64,000 nucleotides of DNA from an uncultured Bacilli bacterium (GCA_934167885.1 CAKPMB010000004.1:1-64000); one strand, 5' to 3'. Numbered from the stretch's first letter, positions 26,981 through 36,888 are shown. Notes: generated by a model not told the origin, from the sequence alone. A program made the numbers and translations.

Positions 26981-29581
26981 TTATCGATTTCTAATAATAA
27001 TCTTATTATCATAAGTAAAATCCAACTCATAATCAGAATAACCATATCTTTTCAATTTAGAAATTATTAAATATTGAATTTTATTATTATATTTTTTAAT
27101 AGTCTTCAATATAGTATTAATTTCATCTTCATTTAATTTATTACTTTTTTTCATAACACTTAATCTTATTAATTTATACATCTCATCTAAATCAAGATTT
27201 TCAATATTATTACGTAATATACCTAGTGTTTCCTGTAATAATTGTTCATTTAAATCATAATCAAACCGCACAATACCAATATCATTTTCCTTGGCAATTT
27301 TTAAGCAATTAGGCATATCTTCGTCACTACCACAAACAATAAAACTTGGTTTTTTAATAGAACCATCACTTTTTTTACGTAGAAAATCAACTTCCGTTGG
27401 TGTCATGCCATTATCAAAGAAAAAATAACTTAAATCAAATCTATTTTGATATGTGCTATTGGCTGTAAATAAAGGTCTTTCAGTATGTGATATAAAGATA
27501 TCTTCATTGCCAAAGGCTATCATATTAGTATCATCATCTATTTCATAAAGAGCAGTATCAGTTAAAGACATTGAATAAGGTGAAAAACAACTTTCATATG
27601 TTGTGCAAACATAATTAGCATATTGTTCATCACGTAGTTCTTTATCTTTAAATAAACTATTAAATGGTTGAATAGCAACTTTATTGTTTTTATTAAAATC
27701 AAGACGATGTGAAAATAAAGTAAAATCAACCCCTTCTAAATGATATATTTTAACGCCATCAATAGTTTCAACTCTTCCTTCTTTAGCTAATTTTTCTCTA
27801 TCCAATTTATTTCTAACAAAAGACTTAGCATATAAATCTTTTAAATTATCAATGATAGTGTCATATCGATATTCTGGTCTTAGAGTATCATAATTTTTTG
27901 ATAAAATTTCGCGAAATTTGCGAAGAGTTCTTTCATCTTCACAATCACAAAGACGTTTTAGAGTTATAAAAAAAGTAATACAGCCATCAATGTATCGTGA
28001 TTCAATACTACCTTCATCATAAAATGTCTGTAAATAGATTAAATCATCTAAGAATAAAAAGGCATCTGAAAGGTTCCAAACATCCAAAGCATCCCCGGCT
28101 GTTAAGTATAAACATATTTTATCTTTATCAGTTAAATCTGTCTTAGAAACCTTATTTTTATATAGTTTATCGTAATGCAAAATATCATTAAGATGTAAAT
28201 TTTTATCTTTCAAATAAATAGCAATAGATAAATTACTAATAATTAAATCATTTATCTCACAATCATTTAATTCCTTTAATAATTCCAAATTATCTTGAAA
28301 AAAATCTGCTACCTTAATAAAAAAGTAAAAATCAAAAGTTCGAATTATCTTACGCTCACTTCTAAATAACCAATCATATATTTCTTTATATTTTTTAACA
28401 CTAATAACTTTAAACATTCCTGCTAAGTCTAAATAATAATCATTAAGTATAACTTGATCAACTAAAATATCAGTGACTTCTTTAGAAAAATACTTAACAA
28501 ATTCATCTGTTAAACCTCGATATGCCGATGTAATTCGTTTAAATAATGGTAAATTGTAAGGATTAGGCTCATTTTTATATTTATCTTCAAAATATTTGAT
28601 TAATCTTTCATTTTTCATTAACAAAGAATTAGTTATTATACCTACTTCTAAATTATTATCAATAATATTATCAACAATTATATTTTCACATTCAATAGAT
28701 AAAGCAATATCCATTCTTAAAATTGCATCATCATTTTTATTTATTAGGGTATTTTTAATGATTTCAGGATAATCTAATAATCCTACGTAATCACCACTTT
28801 GGTATACATAGTTTTTACTGATTAAACAGGCAATAACCTTATCATCTATCGATAAATGGGTAGTAATATATTCAACATTTTTTATATCTATTTCAAGCAA
28901 ATAAACAATAAAAGCTGGTGGAATAATATTCGCTACTTTCTTCATATATTCTTCTTTAGGAATATAATTAATACTCTTTAAATAATCAATAACCTCATCA
29001 GTAAAAGAATAAATAGTTAAATACCTAAAATTATCAATGTCTTCTTTTAAAAAGGCGATAACAAAATTAGAATTAGTTAATAAAGTCATATTACTTAGAT
29101 AAAACATTTTATTTTCAATAATATAATTAATAACTTCATCGTTATATGCTATCCTTGTAAACTTAGTAATACTGCGAGGAACACTTTTAAGGTATAACAA
29201 TAAAGATATAGGATTATTTAGTGCATATCCAATGACATCTTCTTCATTATAGACATAAGTATTTTCATAATACTTTTTAAAAACTTCTTCAAGTAATGAA
29301 TTTTGAATATGCATCAAGACTATAGAAAAGGCATGAACGTTTTTTTTAGCAAGTTCCAAAGTAAAGCCCATATTTCCTAATAACATATAAGCTCGTGGTG
29401 GTATATCGTCAAGTCTATCAATATAATCGTATAAGATTTTTTCTTTTAAACTACGTGGATAAGATTTTGAAAATATTTCATCATCTAATAAATCAAATAA
29501 ATTCACCTTAACTTTATCTGAAACCGGTTCACCTTCTAATATTTTTTTAATAAGTTCTTGTTCCTCTTTTTTCATATTCAC
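26981..29581 (-). CDS. large cytoplasmic protein of unknown function
   Basis: 866 residues, no signal peptide or membrane helix. The first 600 residues look all-helical and repetitive, with recurring short units such as NYIIENKMFYLSN, DYLKSINYIP and ACLISKNYVYQSG, like a solenoid. Residues about 600-780 form a different, mixed domain with HLEGVDFTLFSHRLDF, a SxSLTDTALY segment, DLSYFFFDNGMTPTEVDF and KPSFIVCGSDEDMPN, followed by helices. This second part resembles uncharacterised domains in other gut Bacillota, but I cannot name a family. It lies between ftsA and a small anchored protein, with no obvious functional link. Confidence 0.7.
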   Translation of the reverse strand: MNMKKEEQELIKKILEGEPVSDKVKVNLFDLLDDEIFSKSYPRSLKEKILYDYIDRLDDIPPRAYMLLGNMGFTLELAKKNVHAFSIVLMHIQNSLLEEVFKKYYENTYVYNEEDVIGYALNNPISLLLYLKSVPRSITKFTRIAYNDEVINYIIENKMFYLSNMTLLTNSNFVIAFLKEDIDNFRYLTIYSFTDEVIDYLKSINYIPKEEYMKKVANIIPPAFIVYLLEIDIKNVEYITTHLSIDDKVIACLISKNYVYQSGDYVGLLDYPEIIKNTLINKNDDAILRMDIALSIECENIIVDNIIDNNLEVGIITNSLLMKNERLIKYFEDKYKNEPNPYNLPLFKRITSAYRGLTDEFVKYFSKEVTDILVDQVILNDYYLDLAGMFKVISVKKYKEIYDWLFRSERKIIRTFDFYFFIKVADFFQDNLELLKELNDCEINDLIISNLSIAIYLKDKNLHLNDILHYDKLYKNKVSKTDLTDKDKICLYLTAGDALDVWNLSDAFLFLDDLIYLQTFYDEGSIESRYIDGCITFFITLKRLCDCEDERTLRKFREILSKNYDTLRPEYRYDTIIDNLKDLYAKSFVRNKLDREKLAKEGRVETIDGVKIYHLEGVDFTLFSHRLDFNKNNKVAIQPFNSLFKDKELRDEQYANYVCTTYESCFSPYSMSLTDTALYEIDDDTNMIAFGNEDIFISHTERPLFTANSTYQNRFDLSYFFFDNGMTPTEVDFLRKKSDGSIKKPSFIVCGSDEDMPNCLKIAKENDIGIVRFDYDLNEQLLQETLGILRNNIENLDLDEMYKLIRLSVMKKSNKLNEDEINTILKTIKKYNNKIQYLIISKLKRYGYSDYELDFTYDNKIIIRNR

Positions 29582-29632
29582 CTACCATAAAAGTATAACA
29601 TTAAATACATCTATTAACAACCAAATTGCTAA

Positions 29633-29673
29633 TAAAAAAATTAATCTTGTTTTCTTTCAATAACAAGATTAAT
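29633..29673 (-). terminator. terminator inside the end of the 183-residue gene
   Basis: Minus strand: AAATTAATCTTGTT/AACAAGATTAATTT arms followed by T-rich sequence. The upstream arm lies in the coding region. Confidence 0.75.
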
Positions 29674-30192
29674 TTCATCTGTATCCATAATATATGATCC
29701 TAAAAGACCGTTATTTAGATCAATCGTTTTATTAGGATTATCCATAATTTTATCTATATAATCATCAAGTGGAAAAATAAATTCATTATTAAGATTAATA
29801 ATAATTTCAAAATACTTACAAGCGATATCTAAATTAGGTGAATCGCCATCTAAAATTAAACCCATCTGATAAATATTATCATCATTCATAGTAATAAATA
29901 ACAAAATATCTTGATATATTCCAAGATAATAAGTATCATCCTCTTTAGTCAAAAATGAAAGATCACACGGATATAACTCTTCATTATTATTAACTATATC
30001 TATGAATTTTAACAACGTGTCATAAGCCTTAATTTTTGGTAAATAAATAGTTCTATCATTATAATTAGTATTATTGCTGGCAACGACATCACGTGGAAGA
30101 AAAAAATTATAAAGTAAAACAATATTTACACATGATAATAATATAGTTCCTATAATTAAAAATATTCTATTATGCTTCTTTAAATAATTCAT
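29641..30192 (-). CDS. membrane-anchored protein, unknown
   Basis: 183 residues with one N-terminal helix (about 9-31, IFLIIGTILLSCVNIVLLY) and an acidic extracellular domain without recognised motif. It follows the PAP2 gene by 17 bases and probably shares its transcript. I do not recognise the family. Confidence 0.6.
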   Translation of the reverse strand: MNYLKKHNRIFLIIGTILLSCVNIVLLYNFFLPRDVVASNNTNYNDRTIYLPKIKAYDTLLKFIDIVNNNEELYPCDLSFLTKEDDTYYLGIYQDILLFITMNDDNIYQMGLILDGDSPNLDIACKYFEIIINLNNEFIFPLDDYIDKIMDNPNKTIDLNNGLLGSYIMDTDEINLVIERKQD

Positions 30193-30209
30193 AGACCCCC
30201 CATAATAAA

Positions 30210-30851
30210 TTAAATCTTCACTTTCTTACAAATATTAGAAACAAAGGATAACTTTAACGTCTTTGTTAAAATAATACTTATCATTACGACAATTAAAGCC
30301 GCATAAACATCCCATATAACATGTTGTTTTATAAAAAGTGTTGACAAAATAATTAAAATATTTATTATTAAATTTAATAATTTATAATACCATTTAATGT
30401 TTTTATTCACTGATCCATAATAAATGAATAAAAAACACATAACGCAGTGCATACTAGGTAGACAATTAACATTTGGTGCATCGGTAATATAAATAAACTT
30501 AACTAGAAAAGAACTTAAATCATCAACAATTAATGGTTGACGTTCAATTATTGTTGGATATACCACAAATATAATATTACCTATTAAAATGGCCATTAAC
30601 AAAGATTTAACATAATCATAAAAACTGTTTTTATCTTTAAAATAAATTATATATGGCACTAAAATTAACATTAAATACCATAAATAATAAAAATAAACAA
30701 AATCACAGACCATTGGCAAAGATGTATCAAAATAACTAGTTAAAACTATTGGGTTAGTGGCCAATAGTTTTGTAAAAAAATATAAAAAACTTTGAAATAA
30801 TACTAGAGATATTATAAAAATAATAACTCGATAATTAATTTTATGTTTCAT
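30210..30851 (-). CDS. PAP2-family membrane phosphatase
   Basis: 213 residues, six predicted membrane helices. The acid-phosphatase core motifs are NCLPSMHCVMC near residue 128 (PSxH, motif 2) and KQHVIWDVYAAL near 177 (SRxxxxxHxxxD-type motif 3, with QHVIWD). The N-terminal KX6RP motif is not evident, as in the inositol-phosphoceramide-synthase-like branch. Likely substrates are lipid phosphates such as undecaprenyl pyrophosphate; this is inferred from the neighbouring DUF368 transporter nine bases upstream. Confidence 0.8.
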   Translation of the reverse strand: MKHKINYRVIIFIISLVLFQSFLYFFTKLLATNPIVLTSYFDTSLPMVCDFVYFYYLWYLMLILVPYIIYFKDKNSFYDYVKSLLMAILIGNIIFVVYPTIIERQPLIVDDLSSFLVKFIYITDAPNVNCLPSMHCVMCFLFIYYGSVNKNIKWYYKLLNLIINILIILSTLFIKQHVIWDVYAALIVVMISIILTKTLKLSFVSNICKKVKI

Positions 30852-30860
30852 ACAACCTTA

Positions 30861-31736
30861 TCAACTTACTTTTTTATACCATGGTAATTGTTTTAACTTC
30901 TCAAGACCTAGAACAAAAATAACACCAATTATAAAGTATCCTATATAAAATTCATTAAAACTCATAGGTTCCCGTGGAACTTCAAGCGTTGTTGGGCCAA
31001 TAACAATAGCATAAAGCGATCCAATCATCATTCCAATTATGGCATAAATAGTTTTAGACCGATGTTTTACAAGCATGTTTTTTATTCCTCTTAATGATAC
31101 AAAAACACCTAAAATAACACCAATACCAAATACTAATAATAGGAAAAAACCATTAAAATTTAAATGTAATAAATCTTTTAAAGCCGTAATAATTGGAATA
31201 TATAATCCAAACGATAATAGAACGGTTGACCCCGATATACCAGGTAAAACCATTGCAGATATAGCTAACATACCAGCAACTATTATATATAAAATATTGC
31301 CAAATGTTAGATGTGATACCGAGATATTAGCACTAAACTTCATAATTGATAAAACCACAATTAAAGCAATACCAATGAAAGCAAAGAAAATATTTTTGTA
31401 ATCTTCTTTTAAAGCCTTCTTTTCCTCAATAATTATTAGTGGAATCGCTCCTATAATAAAACCTAGAAATAATGAACTAACCTTATAAATACCACTATCA
31501 AACACACTAGCAAGAATAGAAACAGCAAGGGCCATACCAACAACCCAACCTATTCCCAATTTAGCTAAAAACTTTATAGCATCAATACGTTCTTGCTTCG
31601 TTCCTTTGATTAAATAATTTAATGAATTAATAAACTTATCATAAAAACCCATTAAAAAAGCAATAGTTCCTCCACTTACACCCGGCACACTATCAGCTAG
31701 TGCCATCATAAAACCTTGAATAAAATTTATAAACAT
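30861..31736 (-). CDS. DUF368 polyprenyl-phosphate transporter (PopT type)
   Basis: 291 residues with eight or more membrane helices. The family signature DSVPGVSGGTIAFLMGFY is at residues 15-32, and an internal partner repeat MVLPGISGSTVLLSFGLY is near 165, showing the inverted duplication. DUF368 proteins have been identified as flippases that return undecaprenyl phosphate to the inner leaflet. Together with the PAP2 gene it makes a lipid-carrier recycling pair. It lies 47 bases after mtnN without a visible terminator. Confidence 0.92.
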   Translation of the reverse strand: MFINFIQGFMMALADSVPGVSGGTIAFLMGFYDKFINSLNYLIKGTKQERIDAIKFLAKLGIGWVVGMALAVSILASVFDSGIYKVSSLFLGFIIGAIPLIIIEEKKALKEDYKNIFFAFIGIALIVVLSIMKFSANISVSHLTFGNILYIIVAGMLAISAMVLPGISGSTVLLSFGLYIPIITALKDLLHLNFNGFFLLLVFGIGVILGVFVSLRGIKNMLVKHRSKTIYAIIGMMIGSLYAIVIGPTTLEVPREPMSFNEFYIGYFIIGVIFVLGLEKLKQLPWYKKVS

Positions 31737-31783
31737 TATATCCTCCTAATTAAGTATATCATTTATTCTTTCCAATATAAATA

Positions 31784-32476
31784 TTATTTAATATTTAGAA
31801 TTATTTCTTTTAAAAACTTCGCAACTTGTTGACAACTAATATTTAAGAACTCTTCATATGTTATTTCATTGTTACCAGATAAAACATCAGAAATAGATCT
31901 AATAATTAAGAAAGGTATACCACTTAAATAGCATGTTTGCGCGATACTAGCTCCTTCCATTTCAACACACAATGCTCCGAATTTACGATTTATTTTCTCG
32001 CCCATAGCAACATTTGTGCAGAAAATATCACCAGAAGCAATAGTTCCAAGCATAACATTAAAGTTTGTTTTTTCCCTAACATCTTCAGCAAGACGCACTA
32101 AATACTCATCACTTTCTAAATAAACCCCAACGTTAGGAATATATCCTTTTTCATGGTTAAAAGCTGTAATATCAAAATCATGTTGAACTAAATTCTTACC
32201 AATAACAATATCTAAAACCTTAAGCGAAGACGTTAAAGCTCCGGCAACTCCAATATTAATAATACAGAAAACATCCATATTATCAATTAAAATTTGCGTG
32301 GCCCTGGATGCATTAACTTTACCAACACCACAGACTGTTAAAATACACAAATTATCCCCTAACATTCCCTCACAAAATTTTAAATCAAATATGTTATATT
32401 CTTTTAAAACAGTAACAAAAGGCTTAAAGGCCTCTAGTTCTTCATCCATCGCAAAGATGATACCAATTTTCTTCAT
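31784..32476 (-). CDS. mtnN: 5'-methylthioadenosine/S-adenosylhomocysteine nucleosidase
   Basis: Cleaves MTA and SAH to adenine and a thioribose product in methionine salvage and activated-methyl recycling. The 230-residue protein begins IGIIFAMDEELEAF, carries GVGKVNASRATQ, INIGVAGAL, the MEGASIAQTC catalytic block near 170, and RSISDVLSG with the conserved Asp. It lies nine bases after trpS and should share its T-box. Confidence 0.95.
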   Translation of the reverse strand: MKKIGIIFAMDEELEAFKPFVTVLKEYNIFDLKFCEGMLGDNLCILTVCGVGKVNASRATQILIDNMDVFCIINIGVAGALTSSLKVLDIVIGKNLVQHDFDITAFNHEKGYIPNVGVYLESDEYLVRLAEDVREKTNFNVMLGTIASGDIFCTNVAMGEKINRKFGALCVEMEGASIAQTCYLSGIPFLIIRSISDVLSGNNEITYEEFLNISCQQVAKFLKEIILNIK

Positions 32477-32485
32477 ATACTACCT

Positions 32486-33529
32486 TTAATCAAAATAATC
32501 GAGCATCATTGCTTTTTTTACTTCCCTTAATGTTTCTTGAGCTTTAAGACGAGCTTTAGCAGTTCCTTTACGTAAAACATCATAAACATATTCTTTATTT
32601 TGAGATAGTTGTTCACGCTTTTCACGAATAGGTTTTAATTCTTCTTGCAAAACATCATTTAAGAATTTCTTAATTTTAACATCACCCAAACCACCTCTTT
32701 GGTAATGGGCTTTTAATTCATCAAGATTCTTATATTCTGGTAAATATTTTTCAAAAGAGTCTTCCTTACAAAAAATATCTAAATAAGTGAATACAACATT
32801 ACCTTCAACCTTACCAGGATCATCTATTTTAATGTGGTTAGGATCAGTATACATAGAAAATACTTTTCTTCTTATTTCTTCAGCAGAATCTTTCAAATAA
32901 ATACAATTATCAAGTGATTTACTCATTTTAGCATTACCATCAATTCCAACTAAACGACGTTCATTAACATTTTCAGGCAACAATTCATATGGTTCAACTA
33001 ATGTATTGCCATAAATACTATTAAACTTTCGAACGATTTCACGAGCTTGTTCAAGCATTGGTAATTGATCTTCCCCCACAGGAACAATATTAGCCTTAAA
33101 AGCTGTAATATCCGCTGTCTGACTTACAGGATATGTAAAGAAACCAACCGGAATACTTTCTTCAAACCCACGTAATTTAATTTCTTCTTTAACCGTTGGA
33201 TTACGATAAAGTCTTGAAACTGTTACAAGATTCATATAATAGAAAGTAAGTTCAGTTAATTCAGGCACTTCAGATTGAATAAAATAATTTACTTTATCAG
33301 GATCAATTCCACATGCTAAATTATCAAGAGCAACTTCAAAAACATTATCACGAACCTTTTGAGGATTTTCAAAATTATCCGTTAGAGCTTGCGCATCTGC
33401 CGCAAATAAATACATTTCATCATAATTACCTTCATTTTGTAATTTAACTCTATTTTTTAATGAACCAACATAATGTCCTATATGTAATGGTCCAGTTGGT
33501 CTTTCACCAGTTAATACAACTCTTTTCAT
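32486..33529 (-). CDS. trpS: tryptophanyl-tRNA synthetase
   Basis: A class Ic synthetase, about 347 residues. The HIGH-type motif is in GERPTGPLHIGHYVGS, and KMSKS appears as AKMSKSLDN near residue 200; EVPELTEL and the PVGEDQLPMLEQ block are typical. The ATG at 33529 has GGAG nine bases before it, while the upstream in-frame ATG at 33571 overlaps the T-box terminator and is rejected. Confidence 0.97.
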   Translation of the reverse strand: MKRVVLTGERPTGPLHIGHYVGSLKNRVKLQNEGNYDEMYLFAADAQALTDNFENPQKVRDNVFEVALDNLACGIDPDKVNYFIQSEVPELTELTFYYMNLVTVSRLYRNPTVKEEIKLRGFEESIPVGFFTYPVSQTADITAFKANIVPVGEDQLPMLEQAREIVRKFNSIYGNTLVEPYELLPENVNERRLVGIDGNAKMSKSLDNCIYLKDSAEEIRRKVFSMYTDPNHIKIDDPGKVEGNVVFTYLDIFCKEDSFEKYLPEYKNLDELKAHYQRGGLGDVKIKKFLNDVLQEELKPIREKREQLSQNKEYVYDVLRKGTAKARLKAQETLREVKKAMMLDYFD

Positions 33530-33575
33530 AAAAATTCTCCATTTCTTTTTTATTTTCAATATAACCACCAAAACT

Positions 33576-33798
33576 AAAAAAAATCCTACCCTAATATAGG
33601 GTAAGATTAAACTTATGCCACCTTATATTGCACCATCATGCAACTTTTGTTAACGAAGTTAATTCTTCGGACGATTATACTAAAATTTCCAATCATCTTT
33701 CATCAGCCCATTCACTATTTATTGTTTGTAATTTTCCACCAACCAATTACTCTCTATTAAACTAAAAAAATAGTTACTACTCTGAATCAACAATTTAT
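33576..33798 (-). promoter_or_regulatory. T-box riboswitch, tRNA-Trp responsive, divergent T-box core
   Basis: Specifier TGG follows TGAA at 33708-33710. The T-box is the unusual AAGGTGGCATAAG (about 33611-33625), lacking the usual ACCGCG half. The antiterminator uses TAAG/CTTA, and the terminator pairs TCTTACCC with GGGTAGGA before eight T. The TGGC bulge matches the G73 of tRNA-Trp. Confidence 0.9.
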
Positions 33799-33804
33799 AG
33801 ACCA

Positions 33805-33833
33805 ATTATAATAAAAAGATTAAGGTTTGTCAA
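33805..33833 (-). promoter_or_regulatory. consensus promoter of trpS
   Basis: Minus strand: perfect TTGACA (33828-33833), 17-base spacer, perfect TATAAT (33805-33810). Confidence 0.85.
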
Positions 33834-33845
33834 ATACTAAAAATA

Positions 33846-33869
33846 AAAAAGAACATAAATAGTTCTTTC
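33846..33869 (-). terminator. terminator after tRNA-Arg(CCT)
   Basis: Minus strand: AAGAAC/GTTCTT hairpin followed by six T, nine bases beyond the encoded CCA. Confidence 0.7.
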
Positions 33870-33877
33870 ATACAAAA

Positions 33878-33954
33878 TGGCGTCCCCGATTGGAATCGAA
33901 CCAACGGCCTATTGCTTAGGAGGCAATCGCTCTATCCTACTGAGCTACGAGGAC
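33878..33954 (-). tRNA. tRNA-Arg(CCT)
   Basis: 77 nt including an encoded CCA. Acceptor arms GTCCTCG and CGGGGAC pair, the anticodon stem is ATTGC/GCAAT with loop CTCCTAA (anticodon CCT, reads AGG), and the T loop is TTCGATT. Confidence 0.97.
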
Positions 33955-34035
33955 ATAACAAGGATATTATATCATATTAACAATTTATTTTGCAAAAAAT
34001 ATTACAAACAATTATAATATGAGTAGGAGGATAAA

Positions 34036-34947
34036 ATGAATAATAAAGTAGTAATTGTTGGTTGTGGTAATGTCGGAATGAGTTATGCCTATTCGCTTCT
34101 TAATCAAAGAACATATGTTAATGAATTGGTATTAATTGATATTAATACAAACAAAACCATTGGTGAAGCAATGGATTTAAATCATGGGCTTGCCTATTCA
34201 CCTTCAAAAATAAAAATTTATGCTGGTGACTATAATGACTGTCATGATGCCAAAATAGTAGTTATTGCCGCGGGGGCTAATCAAAATGTTGGTGAAACCA
34301 GAATGGATTTAATTTATAAAAATAGTAATATTTTCAAGGATATTATTAATAAAATTATGAATAGTGGTTTTAAGGGCATATTTATTATTGCAACTAACCC
34401 TGTTGATGTTTTAACATATCAAACATGGCTTTATTCTAAAATGGAACCTAATAAAGTTATTGGAACCGGAACAACACTTGATACTGCGAGACTTCGCTAT
34501 GAGATAAGCGAAAAAATCCATATAAGTCCTAAAAATGTGCATGCTTATGTTTTAGGCGAACATGGTGATAGTGAATTTGTCTCTTGGAGAAATAGTATGA
34601 TTGGGGCTAATAACATAAATGAATTTATTAGTGAAACTGAAAAAGATGAAATAGAAGAAAAAGTTCGCACAATGGCCTATGATATCATTAATCGCAAAGG
34701 TAATACGAGCTATGGTATTGGTATGAGTCTAACTAGAATAACCAATGCTATTTTAGGAGATGAAAACACTATCCTAACTATATCATCATATGATCCAATA
34801 AATAAAATATTTATAGGCTATCCAACAATTATCAATAAAAATGGAGCGGATAGAAGATTAGATATGCATCTTTCAGAAAATGAAAAGATTAAAATGGAAA
34901 CTTCTATAAAAACTATTAAGGAAGCAATTAGTAAAATAGCTAATTGA
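34036..34947 (+). CDS. ldh: L-lactate dehydrogenase
   Basis: Reduces pyruvate to lactate and regenerates NAD+ in fermentation. The 303-residue protein starts with the Rossmann motif VVIVGCGNVGMSYA and has AGANQNVGETR (substrate loop), TNPVDVLTY, and the LDH active-site signature with the catalytic His in LGEHGDSEFVSW near residue 178. The Gln in NQ at the loop favours lactate over malate (malate enzymes carry Arg). It is one of the few plus-strand genes. GTAGGAGG precedes the ATG. Confidence 0.96.
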   Translation: MNNKVVIVGCGNVGMSYAYSLLNQRTYVNELVLIDINTNKTIGEAMDLNHGLAYSPSKIKIYAGDYNDCHDAKIVVIAAGANQNVGETRMDLIYKNSNIFKDIINKIMNSGFKGIFIIATNPVDVLTYQTWLYSKMEPNKVIGTGTTLDTARLRYEISEKIHISPKNVHAYVLGEHGDSEFVSWRNSMIGANNINEFISETEKDEIEEKVRTMAYDIINRKGNTSYGIGMSLTRITNAILGDENTILTISSYDPINKIFIGYPTIINKNGADRRLDMHLSENEKIKMETSIKTIKEAISKIAN

Positions 34948-34976
34948 AATTAAACTTAATAGTTTTTTTTCATAGA

Positions 34977-35001
34977 AAAAAGGACCAAATTAGTCCTTTT
35001 A
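34977..35001. terminator. bidirectional terminator between ldh and the surface gene
   Basis: AAAAGGAC/GTCCTTTT hairpin. Minus-strand reading ends in six T, plus-strand reading in TTTTAAATT. Confidence 0.75.
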
Positions 35002-35003
35002 AA

Positions 35004-36857
35004 TTAATATTGTTTTAATACAACAAATGTGGCATAAACATCTTGATCTTCCGTAACATTGACAGTAAATATTGAACCATTCTTATTAAATGTGCCTCCA
35101 CGTTGCATAATACCTTTATTATTTAGTGTTATATTACCATTTTGCCATTGACCATTTAAAGAATAATTACGAACATGTTCTAACACACCATCACCTAACT
35201 TAAATACTTGTAAGTAATTAGCAAGTTCACTATTAGTTATTTCGCCACTATATGGAACATATGAATATTTTGTATAAAAACTATCATCAACAGTAAGAGG
35301 TGATGTGCCATCTTCATTCATAAAAATTCCCATAACTGTTTTTGCTTGACCACCAGCCATATCATATATTCCATAGATTGTGCCGGTTGTGGAAGCACCT
35401 GCTCCTTTGTATCCTATTGGATATTCAATAGCATTTGTCTTATGTGTAACAACAGTTAAATCATTATAATAAACATCTTTTAAACTTGAAACATTAATAC
35501 TGGTTGAACTAGTAGTATAGTTTGTAGAGCGTCCTGTAAAGTAATTAGAAGCATTATTATAAACACGTGACCAAGATTTAATCGTATTGTTAAGATACAT
35601 TGAATTAGTGCTTTTACCATAAGGACTATTAGTTAGTATTAAAATAGCTCCCCATTCCATACTATCAATAGCTTTTGTTTGATAACCTTTCATATTATCG
35701 TAAAGCCATGTTTTATCATTAAAATTTGAAGTATTAGCAAAACCATATGGATTATTTTCACCAGTCATCTTACGAATATTACCAGTTGATATATTACTGC
35801 TTGTTGATAAAGATACATCTGGTCTTATTGTAGCATTAGATGAATATGATGAAGCGAATTTAGAAACCCACATGCCTTCTTTTGATAAAGAAGGATGATG
35901 ATAAGTGCTTAAATTATTATAAATATTGCCATAAGTTGTATCATTGCATATTTCACTATACAAATGCTTATCAACATTGTTAGAAATACTATCAACGCAA
36001 CTAACCGTTCCCTTTAAGTTAGTATATTTATCACCTTTAAAAATAACATTTATAGGTTTTTCTAAAGAAGTTTCCCCGTTTGCACTGACAATATAATATT
36101 TATACTCTGGAATATAGACAAAAAAGGCATTAATATCACTCATTGCAATTTCAGTTCCAGGCGCACTTTTTAATAATTCTTCACGACGTTCTGGAATAAT
36201 GGTTACTGCATTAGCCCAACGATAATTATCATAATCATACCAAATATTATCTTTATCTTGATTGTTAACGTCTGCTATACGCCAAATACCTTCGGTATTG
36301 CTAGTAGCCTCATAATAAACGGCTATCATATTACTTGGTAAATAATCTTTGGGGTTGGTTGCTCCTGAGTGATCATAATTCAAACTATCATTTATATAGC
36401 TATAATTCATAATTTTGTCAAAATATTCAACACTACTTTCTTGACATTTAAAACTAACATCAACATCCTTGTCCGTATTATTTCGAATCACAACTGTTAA
36501 TTTTTTAGTTTCACTTCCTAGAATCTCCCCTACTTGATCCCCACTTGTTTTGTATACAGCAACACCTGTATCTACCTTCGTATGTAAAATTCTATAATAT
36601 TGTTTTACTATTGAAATATTAGTTATATCTATATCAATACTCTTTTCACTATTAGCCGCTACTTTAATTGAATCATTCACTAAATCATTTGATTTAATAA
36701 AGACTACACTACTATTAATACTAATAGATGATACATCGTCTTTTAACTGTTTTACAACAAATATACCATATGTATAATATAAGCCAACTATTAAGAAATT
36801 AACCATAACAAACAACATTACATATTCTTTTTTTATATTAACATTCCTTCTTAACAT
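35004..36857 (-). CDS. anchored surface protein with FGE-like C-terminal region
   Basis: 617 residues. One N-terminal helix (about 13-33) anchors an extracellular protein with an Asn/Thr/Tyr-rich body. The C-terminal half contains IYGIYDMAGGQAKTVMG and a final NNKGIMQRGGTF segment, which resemble the formylglycine-generating-enzyme/C-type-lectin-like fold (compare YDMAGNVWEW). Catalytic residues of FGE are not evident, so a binding role is likelier. It is directly downstream of the PBP gene and resembles the 856-residue surface protein in layout. Confidence 0.65.
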   Translation of the reverse strand: MLRRNVNIKKEYVMLFVMVNFLIVGLYYTYGIFVVKQLKDDVSSISINSSVVFIKSNDLVNDSIKVAANSEKSIDIDITNISIVKQYYRILHTKVDTGVAVYKTSGDQVGEILGSETKKLTVVIRNNTDKDVDVSFKCQESSVEYFDKIMNYSYINDSLNYDHSGATNPKDYLPSNMIAVYYEATSNTEGIWRIADVNNQDKDNIWYDYDNYRWANAVTIIPERREELLKSAPGTEIAMSDINAFFVYIPEYKYYIVSANGETSLEKPINVIFKGDKYTNLKGTVSCVDSISNNVDKHLYSEICNDTTYGNIYNNLSTYHHPSLSKEGMWVSKFASSYSSNATIRPDVSLSTSSNISTGNIRKMTGENNPYGFANTSNFNDKTWLYDNMKGYQTKAIDSMEWGAILILTNSPYGKSTNSMYLNNTIKSWSRVYNNASNYFTGRSTNYTTSSTSINVSSLKDVYYNDLTVVTHKTNAIEYPIGYKGAGASTTGTIYGIYDMAGGQAKTVMGIFMNEDGTSPLTVDDSFYTKYSYVPYSGEITNSELANYLQVFKLGDGVLEHVRNYSLNGQWQNGNITLNNKGIMQRGGTFNKNGSIFTVNVTEDQDVYATFVVLKQY

Positions 36858-36888
36858 ATTTACATATCCTCCACATATATTATAACAT

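Noticed and set aside
33529..33571. Extended trpS start at 33571
   Set aside because: It would overlap the T-box terminator, and family alignment begins at the ATG at 33529.
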